From Massospora cicadina (Eukaryota > Entomophthoromycota > Entomophthoromycetes > Entomophthorales > Entomophthoraceae): a stretch of DNA of 64,000 nt. Location: NCBI GenBank assembly GCA_022478985.1, contig JAKSZP010009253.1, positions 124,001-188,000 on the forward strand, given 5' to 3'. Positions 22,329 to 34,159 of this stretch are shown here, one piece after another (position 1 is the first letter of the stretch; each line of letters starts with the position of its first letter). The notes under the pieces were generated by a model that was not told the DNA's origin, made no database searches, and worked only from the letters and a program-made list of their open reading frames with translations. Made by a program: the position numbers and the translations under genes.

Positions 22329-22621
22329 TTATCTATTCAAGGCAAGCTGACCAGGGGATGGACATTACCAAAATAGAGAAAGAAAGTATCGACATGAAAC
22401 CTGAGCAGGGTCAACTCTGTCATAGAAAGTTTTTTTTCACCTCTAGATCAAGACTCAACTTTTCTGGTTATGTCATGGGTAAGGTTTTCGTGTTATTATA
22501 ACTACTAACCGCCAATAGCTTCCTTCAGCTGGCACCCTGATCGATGTGCAAAGGGTGGGAATCAAACCCTCAACCTTCAGGTTGGTAGCTGTACACCCTA
22601 CTGACTCGCCTTCCACCCCCT
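22329..22621 (-). mobile_element. tRNA-derived SINE
   Basis: A 293-bp insertion with a perfect 15-bp target duplication. Read on the minus strand, its 5' part is tRNA-like: an A-box-like segment (GGCGAGTCAGTAG, 22611-22599) and a B box (GGTTTGATTCC, 22568-22558) that differs from the consensus by a C-to-T at the CpG. It then continues about 220 bp without tRNA similarity. SINEs are moved by LINE machinery; no 3' tail shared with L1 was seen. It has decayed little compared with the A2 element it interrupts. Confidence 0.75.
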
Positions 22622-23520
22622 ATCATTATGGAAATTAATTACTTGATTTGTTAGGTAGAGACATGTGCTTGTAGCCAAAGTAATCAAGATGAGTACTTTC
22701 ATGTTCATAATGGGGTAAAACATCATCATGAATGCTTATAAGGTATTTTAACAGAGAACAGAAATACCTTCAAATATATGTGACACCAAGACTAAATAAG
22801 TCAATTAAACTATAAGGATTCTAATGACTCCTTACCATCTAGTAACAAATGGAATACTTAAAAGGAGCAATGGCACTCTAGCTATTAATATGAATAAGCT
22901 TGAAGCTAGCAAACATTCAAGTTGGGAAACTTATTTTATGTGAAGCAACATTTTTAGTCTGAGTTATCATTTGTCCACTTATATATACCTTTCAAACTAC
23001 TTTATGGACAATGGGCAAGTTTGCCATCGTTGTCATATTCAGCACGCAAACTAAGTCCAGAAATGACACCTTTACAGTATTTAAGGAGCCTGACGAGAGT
23101 ATTAAAAGGATTACACTCATCAGATTATGCTAATATTATCAGATGGAAAATCAGATTAAAGAATATGAAGATTCAAGATGGACAAACTGTCGCCGTTATA
23201 TTGGTGTAAAAGAGCTATTTTACAACTACAGCTTTTGAAGAAAGAATAAGTTGAACAACCTTTAGGTTGGACTATGAAAAGTCATAAAAAGCTAAAATAA
23301 ACTCTATATGATTAAAAAACTTTCCTATTAAAGAATAGTAAACATAGTACATGCCAAGTTTTTAAGAGCACAGGCATATTTTAGCTATAATACAAAGGCA
23401 ATATATATAATTAACTTAATCAACTTTATCTAGAAAACATTCATCTATAAATTTAACGTAACATCAATTACTCTTGAAATAGACGCTAACAGCATGTTTG
23501 TAATATTGGGGAGGGGTATT

Positions 23521-24430
23521 ATACATATGACCTCTCTAACATATTGTCAATAATAAACTGATTACAATAAAAAAACTGAAAATTCTAGACTGCTTCCTTT
23601 AGGAGGGACTTAAATCAACAACAGACAATCTGGAAGAGAGTATTCTGGTTAAATTGGGGAATGTGTGGTAATTTTAACCAGATTATAATTTCAACGTGTA
23701 TAAAAATTAACAATCTAGTTAATCAGTGATTGACACTATTCACTTTTTGTTTCTAGTTTTGATGACTTTAGACTTCCAAAAAGTATCAGTCTTAATTCTA
23801 ATAATTTAAAACGTCTATAAAATTTTGAGACTGATTGCCATGATTTTTGAATATTTAGAAGCTTTTTAACTTAATTACTAATTCTATTAATAAATTATTG
23901 CTATTTAATGACTTTAGACTTCCAAAAGTATCAGGGATAATTCCAATATCTTTTTAATGCTACTGAAAATTGCAGGCCTGTTTACTGCACTTTTTTATGC
24001 TTTGGAAGGTTCTGACTTAGCTATTAATCTATATAATAATTATTAAAATATCAATGACTATAATTAGCTAATTTTCTTCCTGGAAACTAATACAAATACT
24101 TTTGGTGCACCTTTTTTAAGGCAATATTGTCTTAACATTTAGATTGCTTTTTCACCTAATACTAGGTCCATTTACACCACAGAAAAAGATTGAGAAGCAA
24201 GCAGATTGATTTCTTTTAGTGGAAGCTAAATAAAAATAGATAGTTGGTAATTATATTGCCACTCATCACCTATAAAATGTAAGTTTCATTATAAATAAAG
24301 TATCTTGGTTTAGATGCTATTTAAAATAACTATCTTATCTTTTTGTATATTTATAAGTTTAGATAAATTTTCCTAAGCTATTTTAAATTAAGTTTCAGTC
24401 AAATTGCTGAGCAACCCTTGGCTCAGATTA
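23521..24430. other. AT-rich interval, no gene seen
   Basis: No coding similarity is recognised. It holds a local duplication and otherwise low-complexity AT-rich DNA. It may include the missing 3' LTR of A2, but no partner copy is available to prove that. Confidence 0.5.
23761..23960. repeat. Local duplication, about 146 bp apart
   Basis: 'atgactttagacttccaaaa' at 23762 recurs at 23908, followed in both places by 'gtatcag' and a similar AT-rich stretch. Two copies only. Confidence 0.7.
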
Positions 24431-24439
24431 GCTTCCTGT

Positions 24440-26720
24440 TGTCATACAGAGAATCATTTATCAATATCAAACCTCCCATAAACCTGTGCACCTGCCGCTT
24501 TGCAACAGATGGTCAATATTATAAAGTCCAACTGATACAAGATCTCTCCCATGCCAATAGTGCTGGCGTCTATAAATAGGTAAAAGTCTTGTTAAAGTTG
24601 ACTATTTCAAGATAGGTGCTTCTAATTAACACTGTTTGAGCTCACAAAACCTTCTCTCCTCTGTTCCCCACTAGAATAATATCTTTCAATAGCAAGCGCA
24701 TAAGCAGGGTGGCAGTGTCTTTGAATTGTGGTACAAACTGGCGGTAGTATCCATTCATGTCCAAAAGGTTTGCACATATCTCATACACTTGGGTTGATCC
24801 ATTCTCACAATAGCCTCTACCCTTATTGTTCTATGGCTAAATTACCTTTTCTCTAATTGGTAGCTGAAAAAGTCTAGTTGTTTTTCCAGGAAGAAGCAAT
24901 TTTTTAGGCTTTAACTTGAAAAATAATGCTTGGAGGCATGTGAAGTCTCCTTGGAGATATTGGAGGTGCTCATGTAATGTTTAGCTGAAGGCAATAATAT
25001 CATCTAGATATAAAGAAAACACAAGAGAGCTTCAAGTTGCCAAATACCCTGTCCATTGACCTCTAGAAAATAACTGAGGCATTATTGAGTTCTTTAGGCA
25101 TCCAATTTTGAACAAAAAGGCCTAGGCTACTTAGTAACGTAAATAACAAGAAATGAGGATGACAACTTGATTTGACAGTGCACTGAAGCTAGGTCTAGGG
25201 CATAAAATTATATGGGTCTTCCATTCTCTCATGGCATCGTCTATTCATGGTATGGGCTATGAGTATTTCTTTGTTAATTTTTTTGAGATGCCAATAGTCC
25301 ATGACACTTCTGGGCCGCCATCCTTTTTGTTAACCAATATTAGGGCTGATGCTAATGGAATCTTTTTATCTCTCAGAAGGCTGGAGTCCAGTAAATGTTT
25401 AATTTACTTGGAATTATCTCCTTTTCGTTTTTGAATCTTCAGTAAGGGTTATAATTACTTGTCACAGATGTTCCCATGTTCATTTGGTGTACTTCTCCTT
25501 GACATAATCTGTAATCATTGGGTACTTTTTTAACATATCTTTGAGATCTTACAATAAGTCTTACAATTCCTTTTACACTTCTCTGGGAGCGGCACTCATA
25601 CCAAACATCTTGAACACTCTCAAATCATGGTCTGCCTTGATAGAGTATGAATTAATAAACTTAGCATGAGCCACAACTTGGCCCATTTAACTTAATTGTT
25701 TTTTCATGATGTTTTCTTAAATTTCTTAAGCTCTTTGGTGTAGCTTGAATTGTAGAATTCTGGAAGTACTTTATGCTCCTCTAATAATAGACCTTAAAAT
25801 CTATAAATTTTGTGCTTTGTTTTAGCACAATTTTTATACTAATCAACACGGTCATATCTGCTTCTCAGAAGTCAAGAATGTGACGTCTTCATCAGCACTT
25901 AGAGTAGATCTTCCATGGCATTGACTGTCAAAGAAAACTTCTTTGAGTCCTTAGTCTTCAGGACATACTTATTAGGATAGATTGACTTCTTTGTCTCAAC
26001 AAACAAGTGAGCTGTTTGCATGGATTTGACTCTTAAGTACTGAAAACTAATGACATCTGATTTTAGAAGGCTGATGGTACCCTCACAACGTTGATAAAAC
26101 CTCCATATCTGATAAGGATTGAATTTCAATCAATAATTTATGGGGGACATTTTAAAGCACAATGGAAAAAGTAACAGAGCATTTTTTTCCAAACTGCAGG
26201 GGTAATAATATATTCTAACGCGTGGGTAATATCTATTCCAGAGGTTTGCTATTTCATGTTGTGTTAAATACAAGGTATGAGGTTGAGTTTGTACATCAGC
26301 TTTGAGGACATAGTGTTGAACAAAAAACTCGTATCCAGGACAGATAACATCTGTCCCCTTTGGATAAACAATTGTACTTTGGTTACATCTTTATTGAAGG
26401 TGTTCCATTGATCAATAATTAAGTAGCTTTTTTTAAAATCTTTATCTTCTTATGCAAGTCTTTCCTAATATCATCCTATAATGTCTCTTTTACTGATTAT
26501 TAATGTTAATAAGATTTCTCTTTTACCAGCCAATCCCCTTAATAAACACTTCTGAAAAATTGGGTAGGATTTGATGCTTGAGCCAAGTATCATAAGTTGG
26601 CTTGTTCATCCCTTTGTGAACTCTCATTCTGATAGAAGCCTATATCTCTTTGAGGTTCCAAAAATTAGTACTTAGTGTTGATGTCAGGATTCTTGATAAT
26701 ATAGATGAAGCCTTAACTTT
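24440..26720 (-). pseudogene. Gypsy element E, pol remnant
   Basis: A minus-strand Ty3/gypsy pol fragment. Reverse transcriptase is shown by an intact YLDDI box (25010-24996), preceded by sequence corresponding to 'LKNSIMPQLFSRGQWTGYLA' (about 25080) and by a lysine-rich block near 25330. RNase H is indicated by 'IDAS' near 24575 on the minus strand. The upstream part (25870-26130) is open for 76 codons and lies where protease is expected. LTRs, integrase and a clear gag are missing. The element ends near 24440, probably truncated. Confidence 0.7.
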
Positions 26721-28337
26721 AAACTACAAATTATTTAAATTTTGGGCAATCTTAATTTACAGTTATTATAATTATTTTTAGCAATTGATGCTTTTTCAGG
26801 CTAAAGGACCAAAATACTACTAATTCCAAGTTATTTAGCACTGACCAATTCTAATTAGTTTTGTTAATTCCCCATTGTAAAAACTTAAGGTAAATCCCTA
26901 TCAATGTGCTCCACCAATTGATACTCCAGCTTGATACTCCCTATCTAAACTTTTTCATTGATGTAAGGAGCAGATCCCTATTTCAGCTTTATCACACCTT
27001 ATCCCTAATTTCGCCTTATCTCATGGGTACCTTTATCTGTTTCCTATTTACCTTTATCCTTTAAAGATCTAGGATAATAAATTCTGATCCGTTCCCAGTT
27101 CCAACAGAATATACGCTGATCATTCCTTATATCCCCTATTTCATTCATTATTTTTTAGAACTACTTAAGGTGATAATGAATTATCCAACAAAATAAGTTT
27201 TACCTCTACCTTTATTTAGACTCTTTGTAAAGTTTGTTCTCTCTCAGGATCTTCAAACATGTTTAGGTTTTATTCTTATTAGACTATTGATCAGAAATCC
27301 CAACTACTTCCAGCTCACCCCGCTTTAATTGAGCTAGAAGGACTTAATAATAAATCAACCTCTCAAGAGACCTCTGGCCTTTATCTAGCCAAGTTCCCTC
27401 TATCTTTATAAGACCTCTAAACCAACAAGCGGCTAAGTACTACCCTTACTCTGTCCAACTCAGCACGCTTTCAGGTCCAGTCTTCAGACTCCGTGAAGTC
27501 CCAAAAGTTTACTTTGGTGGACTTACTATCATCATCTTCACCCTCAGTGTAAATGTTGTTTCTGATACTGCAGGGTTTGTCTCATCCTTTTCCTTTGGGT
27601 GTTCATTTGAGCGTAGTTAGTTAGAAAATTACAGCAGAATTGTTCATTTGTTGCTTTTGTGGCACTAAACCTCTCTTGGCTGTCTTTGTGAGTTGGTTTT
27701 CTAGGATTTACTTTAAGTTTTTAGTCTTTATCTTGTGCAAGATAGTTATCTTTATAGACGTTGCGCTGTGTTTGTTATCCACAGTTCTTGACTATAAATT
27801 TTTAAAAGCCCTGTACGTCCAACAGCGCTTACTTTCCTCTTTCAGGTACCATTATAGTTAGTACTATCCTCATGGACTTTTTCTATTGGTATTAATATCA
27901 GATTGAGATGAGAAAAACGATTTATGTAATTAGGAAATCTAGAATTTAAACTGAACAGAGATGCTGTGATTTAAGTAATGTCCTATAGAATATTAGGTGG
28001 GCATTCTGTTTCACCCATTTTCATAAAGTGGTGTCTTGCTTTTATATTATATCTTGTGTGCTTTTAAATTCTGATTATAAAACTACTTTAACCTCAGCTC
28101 ATAAAAACTCTGGTCTCAAGGTTGTGCGAGAACTTTATGGGATTCTCATGACATGCATCCTTGTATAGGGCAGGATTTGACATTCAATGGCTTCATCCAT
28201 TCTGTTACATGCACGCAAAGAAAGCCTGTAGTTATATTTTTTCCAGAGGTGTATAAGATTATCATTAAGATTTCTAGTTAAAGTCATAAAAAGAGCACCA
28301 GTTAGTACATTTGCTGTTGTAGGGACAATCGTATCTA
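26721..28337. other. Interval without recognisable genes
   Basis: AT-rich with a pyrimidine-rich part at 26900-27600. Two short open frames exist: 27640-27861 on plus, hydrophobic, and 28425-28135 on minus, which begins inside the F LTR. Neither resembles a known protein. It may hold the 5' end or LTR of element E. No left half of the H 5' LTR, expected beside element F, was found here. Confidence 0.45.
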
Positions 28338-29763
28338 TGTCATGGAAATGGTAGAAGAAGTTTAGACTGGCCTGAAAATCGGGATGCATAAACATTAAAA
28401 AAGCAAGCCATAATACCAGAGGCATTGCCGCCTGAATGACATTATATGGAGACGGACATTGGGAAATTATAAGTCATTGGTGCAATACAATAGTGAAGAG
28501 CAACCTGAGGATGAACCAAATTGAGGCCGCCCCAGACCCTGGAGGTCTCGCTACAGGGGGTGGTACCACATGTATGGTTTTGATAAGGTCACCAATATTG
28601 AAGTTAAATCAACTGGGGAGACAAGGGGGCGGTTCCTTTTCTGAAGATGGTGGATGTATGGCCACAAGATTCCAGTATATTGTTGGTGAAAGTTCATAAT
28701 GACATGGTTAAATGCCAGAAGTGTCTAGCTCGCTGAATCCAGTTTATGATGGTGGGGCCATAGTGACCATTAGTACTGGTAGAGCCCATCTGGTAAACGG
28801 GCTGATGGGCCACCAGGAAAAGCCATCTGGAATGCAGCCAGAAGGATATCATAAAATCAAAATCAATAGTTTTTGAGGCAAAATTATATTATAAAGGAAA
28901 GTAAAAAATTAACTAACGATTCTCTCAGTGTGATGCAAATGATTAAATAGTGGTCAATTTATGCGGGTATAAGCCACAATTGAGACCCTCAATTTTGACC
29001 TAACCAGAAAATTTTTCTGGAATTGGGGAAGATAAGTTCACTGAGAACTGACATCAAAGAATTCGGTGGCAGACTGAGTCGCTGTCAGTTTGACCTCATA
29101 TGCCTGAACTGAGGATTGACTACATATACAACAGTTGGCGTGATGGCATTTGGCCCAACGAGCAGTGGGAATCCCCCAAGGCCACACCATGTAGGGGCAG
29201 TCCCAATTGGTTGGGAACAGGTTCAGGATACCCAACCCTATCGTGCCTAGTTGCTGGGCCATTCATTCAGTCAAAAGTGTAGCATCAGCCACAATGCCCA
29301 ATTTGCCACAGGAAACCTTGAACCCTCATTGATAGTGTCTAATGCTACTACCTGCACATCAGGGATAATCCCCAACTATTTTGGGAGGGGGTATATTTTT
29401 TGATCATAGTGTTAGCCAAATCAAAACCTTTGGTGATTCCAGCTGATAAATCAGTCTTCATCCCTTTTTGACTTTATGGGATCAAAACATCAGCCATGTT
29501 CGCACTAAATTTCAAACTGAACGACTTTATTTTGGTGAACTTGGTGCAAATTTCCCCAATCAAATGTACTAATTCTGCTGAGGTGAAGGTGGGCACTGTG
29601 GAAGGAATTCGAAGAAAAAGGGCTGCTACCCAACACTCATCTACCATGTGGGCGAGGTCGCCCTGGGTGACGAGGGGTACTGCCACCCTCTTTAGTGCCT
29701 TCTTGATTGGAAACGGATAAAAGGGCCCAATCTACGCACAGGGGATGTTCCCCAGGACTTACA
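28338..29763 (-). repeat. Element F 3' LTR (left)
   Basis: 1426 bp, near-identical over long stretches to 34776-36195, for example around 28430-28800. On the minus strand it starts TGTAAGTCC next to a polypurine tract and ends in GACA. It is unusually long for a gypsy LTR. Confidence 0.9.
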
Positions 29764-29779
29764 TTACCCTTTCCTTTTT
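29764..29779 (-). promoter_or_regulatory. Polypurine tract of element F
   Basis: On the minus strand: aaaaaggaaagggtaa, directly before the LTR start TGTAAG. Confidence 0.75.
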
Positions 29780-30112
29780 CCAAAGAAAGGGCACCACCGC
29801 CAGGAATCAGCACAAGGGCCACATTCTTTGCGCCTTGGGTAACTTGATCGCCATTACAGTCACAATTTTTTAGGGGATGGGGAGCTTCGGGGTGGAATTC
29901 ATGAAATGCTTTAACCAGTTTCATACAGTTAGCACAATTGCGAGCCTTGAAACAACTGTTCTCATAAGACGGATACCCTTTCCAAGCCACAAGATTTTGA
30001 ATGGACTGATGGGACTTATGGGATGCCAAATATTCTCCACTTTGGCCTCTTCCACATTTTTGATAATGATTGGCTCAGGCTCCGTGGGAACCATACCCTT
30101 AAAGGGCAACAA
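29764..30112 (-). pseudogene. Element F integrase C-terminal chromodomain
   Basis: Chromodomains guide chromovirus integrase to chromatin. The segment appears in two frames. The first (30112-29980) includes 'EPEPIIIKNVEEAKVENI'. The second (about 29995-29880) reads 'VAWKGYPSYENS', then 'NCMKLVKAFHEFHPEAP'. This is the chromodomain pattern of beta strands with W-K-G-Y, then a tryptophan (here cysteine in 'YENSC'), then a helix. A single frameshift joins the two parts. Confidence 0.8.
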
Positions 30113-30240
30113 CTGGGAGATGTGGAAGATGGGGTATTGTTTCCAGTGAGCTAGAAGCTTTAACTGGAATGCATATTACTCAAGACTTCCTATACCAAAT
30201 GAGAACCTGAACGCTTACTTACGAACCTGTGGGAGGGGAT

Positions 30241-30970
30241 TTACATATGTAAATGACGTGTACTGAAAATAACATAGGAGCTCACCATTATGTCATGACC
30301 TGGAAGGCGTTTTAAATCCGCGAACTGCTTGTAGTCTTCAATAGCCTTAGTGAGGTGTTCCCTCACTAAGGTTTGAGTAGACCTAATATGTTTGGCATGG
30401 TCCGCGGCAGCTTGGACCTCAGGCCGCAAGCAGGATCTGACTGAAAAGGAAGGGTTATAACCCAAAATTGCTTTGTAGGGAGAAAATACCATGGAAGTGC
30501 GAGTCCCGTTGTTGTAAGCAAATTGAGCAAGGGGAAGGTTGTTGGCTCAGGTGTCCTGTAAGGCTGCAGCATAGTAACGCAGGTACTGTTCAAGGACTTG
30601 GTTAACTCGATCATTCTGTCGTTAGATTGGGGATGATACGCCATGGAGTGACAGGGGGAAATTTTTAAATAGATAAGTGTTCGCTCCAGAACTGCACCAA
30701 GAACTGTGCCCCATGGTCACTGATGATCTCCTGTGGAAGGCCAAACATTGAGAACACATGACGCACAAAGAGGCGAGCGGTTTCCTCTGATGTAATCATG
30801 GAAGTACAAGGAATAAAAAGAGAAAATTTAGTGAAGTGATCCACCACTACCACTGCCGTAGACCCATTAGAGCAGGGGAGTTTTATGATAAAATCCATGG
30901 ACACTGATGTCCATGGACCCTCCGCCTGCTGTAAAGGGTGTAGAAGCCCGTTTCTACCAGAGCTATCCAA
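30241..30970 (-). pseudogene. Element F integrase core remnant
   Basis: The open piece 30970-30665 has the first catalytic aspartate in 'VSMDFIIKLP', followed by 'VVVDHFTKF' and the second in 'IISDHGAQF'. The piece 30644-30366 has 'YHPQSNDRMIELTKS' with the catalytic glutamate, so all three DDE positions survive. The piece 30492-30241 has 'FSPYKAILGYNPSF', the usual block downstream of the core. Two frameshifts break it. The zinc domain should lie at 30970-31200 and is not clear. Confidence 0.88.
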
Positions 30971-31599
30971 CTTAGCCTGAGTTCAAGTAATGCAATCGGC
31001 GATCCAGGCCAGAACTTCCTTGGTAAAACCCACTAATTGTAGGTCCACTTGTTTAAGTCAATGCATTTCTTATTTCCCGGATGGCTGACTAAGGGGGATC
31101 ATGATGTGCGCGAAATACCTCAGTTCTGAAGGGAGGGAAACTAAATTTGTGACCAGAAATATTAAAAGCTCTATTCCAAGGAGTATAGAGAGTGTTTATG
31201 GTTTTGGTGGGACAATTGCTTGACCAACTTCACACCCTCAGGGTAAGCCATTTGCCCGGCCAAGACCTGAGCGACCAGTGGGGCGTCAGGGGCCAGAGTG
31301 ATGGAAGAGACAACAGGGGGAACAATTGACAGGATTTGAGCGGCAGGAATCATGGTAACAAGGTCCACTTCCTCTGGATATGAGGGACAGTGGGCGGGGC
31401 TGTGGCTGAGAAAATTGGGAAGTATGTTAAGTGCACCTTTTATGAATTCATATTTTTAATTGAAATGCATAAGTCCTGATAGGTTCATTCCTGTCAGTGT
31501 GCCAATTTCTGGAGTTTCGAAAATACAAGAGAGCCTGGTGATCCATGCGTACTGTTAACTCATGCTGAGACCCTTGTAACAGATACCTCCAATAGTTAA

Positions 31600-31870
31600 T
31601 GCCCATGCTACAGCTGCAAACTCCTTGTCATAGATGGCCCAAGGCTGCTCCATAGAGGTAAACTTTCAGGAAAAATAGGTGACTGAATGTTCCAGGCCAT
31701 TGTGCTCTTGGAGTAACACTGCCCCACTGCCACTGAGGAGGCATCACATGCAACAATATATGGCTTGGCAGGATCTGTGTGCTTCAAGACAAGGGGAGAT
31801 AAAACACCTCTTTGATTGATTTGAACGCCTGCTGGCATTTGGGTGTCCAGCAAAATGGTACATTCTTGCC
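31600..31870 (-). pseudogene. Element F RNase H remnant
   Basis: 'KPYIVACDASSVAVGQ' lies near 31775-31730 on the minus strand; the aspartate corresponds to the first RNase H acidic residue. Open for about 80 codons (31853-31608), then lost. Confidence 0.75.
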
Positions 31871-32002
31871 AGTGAGGGGGTGGAGTGGGGCAGCTAGCTA
31901 GGAAAGAGTCAAGGAATTTTTTTTCAAAAAATAATGGTTCCCATGAAACTCCGTAATTGTCTCTGGGTTGTCAGAGTTGGCCATTCTCAGATAGCGTCCA
32001 AC

Positions 32003-32765
32003 TTATTGGGAGAATTCATGTAGAATCTTTAAGGACAAGGTTCCTGAAGAAGGTAACTTCCTCCTTATAGAACTCGCATTTGGAAGGCTTGAAAAATAAG
32101 CCTGCCTTATGAAAGGCAGCCCTGACACTTCCAAGTCAATAGCATGCTGTTTGGGAGTTGGGGAGTGAACCAGAGTGTCATTGATATATGCAACCGCACA
32201 AGTAAACCAGAGGTCACCCAGAACACTGTCAAACATACATTGAAATGTAGCGGGGGCATTATTCAGCCCAAAGGGCATTACGCGGAATTTTAAAATGCCT
32301 TGCTTCATCCAGATCGCTGTTAACCATTATTGTCCTTTCATTACCCGAATCTGGTTAAAGGTGTTGACGAAGTCCAGCTTGGAGAACAGTCGAGAATTTG
32401 TGATTGCTTGGCTTATCATCTGCTCCAAAGGTAGAGGATAGGGATTGTGAATCATTACTTTGTTTAGATGTCCATAATCTACGCAGGGACAGAGGGAACC
32501 ATCAGCTTTTTTAGTGAAGATGATGAGAGATGCTACTGGTGAGGTCTCTTTAAACAACCATTTTTTCATTCAACATGTTGTCCAACCAAGTGTTGAGCGC
32601 AACCTCCTCTTCTGCTGTATGGGGGTACAACATGCAGTTGATTTTCACCAACTCCATTGTAATATGAAACCCAAAGTCAGATTTAGTATGAGGAGGTAAG
32701 CGATCTGCCTTTTTAGAATCAAAAATACTTAGATAGTGCAATAAACTTTCCAGAAAATTAGATGG
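32003..32765 (-). pseudogene. Element F reverse transcriptase remnant
   Basis: Pieces in order: 32765-32550; 32569-32327 with 'IIFTKKADGSLCPCVDYGHL' and 'YPLPLEQM'; and 32308-32003 with 'FRVMPFGLNNAPATFQ'. The catalytic box reads 'YINDTLV' near 32190-32170, so the first aspartate of Y-x-D-D is asparagine. The block before 32765 is cut off by the nested solo LTR. Confidence 0.88.
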
Positions 32766-33318
32766 TGTCACGATTCTTATATCACTTACAATAATTTTGG
32801 GACAGTTAGGGCGGGTTGGGAAGAATCCGCCAAAATGAGATAATTATGATTATTTGAGTGCCTTGAGATGAGGCGATATTGTGATATAATGGGTTTATTA
32901 TCAGATTGTCCCAAAAATAAGGTAATGTCGAAATTCGACAAATTACAAACTAAATCACCTACAATTAGGGCGATAAAGAATTAAAGAATAACAAGCCAAA
33001 ACGAGGAGAATCTGTGGAACCAAATAGTCCAAGCTATGAGAATGATATCATCTGAAGCTGCTGTATATATGCAAGATGGGCGAATAAGGGAAGGGGAACT
33101 TTTTGGAGAAGAAAGAGCTAGTGAGACAGCGAGGATCCGCTGTGTTTATTATATTAAAATAAAATATTGTAGTGGGAGCAGTGCCCCATAGTTATTTTAA
33201 AGTCTATTTGGTTGTTACCGAGGGCCACAATCATCATATCATTGGTACTATTGCTCAGTGGGCTAAACCCTGTGCAAATCCTTGTGGCGTATCTCCAGGA
33301 TTCCACCAAATTATAACA
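32766..33318 (+). mobile_element. A-type solo LTR nested in element F
   Basis: A 553-bp LTR starting TGTCACG and ending ATAACA, flanked by a perfect 5-bp target duplication gatgg (32761-32765 and 33319-33323). It matches the element A LTR along its length: 'gaatccgccaa', 'ccttgagatgaggcgatatt', 'gggcgataaagaa' and 'cagtgggctaaaccctgtgc'. It is probably a remnant of LTR-LTR recombination. It lies between the protease and reverse transcriptase of F. Confidence 0.92.
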
Positions 33319-33535
33319 GATGGTATGCCCACAGGAGAGATGAGGGAAGTGATAGAACTGCGACCTTGAGTTTTTTAAGAGTGTCAATCAAGGGAAATTA
33401 CCCTCCAGTTAATCATTAATGAACAATAGCATGTTAGACTCCAGATGGATCCTGACATGTTATTGGCGCCAACATCCCACTCCTAAAATCACTGGAAACA
33501 CCAAGTTTGGCATCACAGAAAGTCGATTGCAGAAG

Positions 33536-34159
33536 CTAAACTGATGTAAAAAAAGGTACTGGCTGACGGACAACATACAATGTCTGGGAGGCAGAAGAAG
33601 CCACCATCACCAATGTACCCGTGTCCATGTCCAGTTCTAATTGTTGGGCTAACTCAACGCTCATGAAATTACCCGCAACACTGGTATCCACCAGGGCCTC
33701 AAAGGAGACATGGTGGGATCCAACAATAATCTTCATAGGTAATAAAAAATAAGAAAAATTTTGTTTATTGGAAGGTTCAAGCGTTTCTTTTGTGACTGAA
33801 GAAATAGCCAGAAAATTGGGGGGAAGGTCAAGAGCTTTTTCTGGAGTAAAGATGGGGAGGATGAGGGCTTGAGAACCAGCTTCCTCCAGCCGGGCTTGTA
33901 CTGATTCATTCATAGGTGAATCAGGATCAGCCAACTCTGATGAAGGAGTAGTAATGAGCTCATAAGACAGAGCTATTCCTGGTTTGATGGTAGACACTAC
34001 ATACTCATTGTCGTTGGGTAATCCTATTATAAAATTTCCCTTTTGATGGCGGGAAGCATGGCGAGGGTAGGCATTGATAGTAGTCGCAGCGGTACATATT
34101 TGATCTACCATTCCTTTTGAGGTGGACCAAACCTCATGATGAGCAGAAACCATATCCAA
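33536..34159 (-). pseudogene. Element F protease region
   Basis: A 207-codon open frame, the longest intact stretch of F. A retropepsin-like core near its C-terminal third reads 'FEALVDTSVAGNFMSVELAQ'. The usual D-S/T-G triad is D-T-S, so either the active site is damaged or the family is divergent. The frame is not closed by a natural end: it stops near the nested LTR and would lead into the reverse transcriptase. Confidence 0.75.

Larger units (their letters stand above)
22090..23215 (+). pseudogene. A2 integrase remnant, split by a SINE
   Basis: Before the SINE, 22107-22260 aligns loosely with the zinc-domain part of A integrase. After it, 'YHLVTNGILKRSNGTL' (about 22831-22880) corresponds to 'YYPKSNGMVEQVNRTL' in A, and a segment near 22980-23040 matches the following helix. 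Very decayed; the catalytic residues cannot be read. Confidence 0.6.
18721..23520 (+). mobile_element. Gypsy element A2, old truncated relative of A
   Basis: A heavily decayed plus-strand internal region related to element A, without recognisable LTRs or gag. It begins beside the B-family LTR and holds protease, reverse transcriptase, RNase H and integrase pieces in A order. A purine run 'ttggggaggggtatta' near 23508 may be its polypurine tract. It is broken by a C-type solo LTR and by a SINE, both with target duplications. Almost every frame is lost. Confidence 0.7.

Noticed and set aside
22558..22611. A functional tRNA gene
   Set aside because: The acceptor and anticodon stems do not pair fully and the block is the head of a 293-bp insertion with a duplication. 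A SINE explains it better.
18721..23520. A2 as the internal part of the B-type LTR beside it
   Set aside because: B1 shows that this LTR, in this orientation, belongs to minus-strand elements, while A2 codes on plus and resembles A.
27640..27861. A small hydrophobic membrane protein
   Set aside because: A single AT-rich open frame without homologue, upstream signal or second copy. Hydrophobic content is expected from T-rich DNA.
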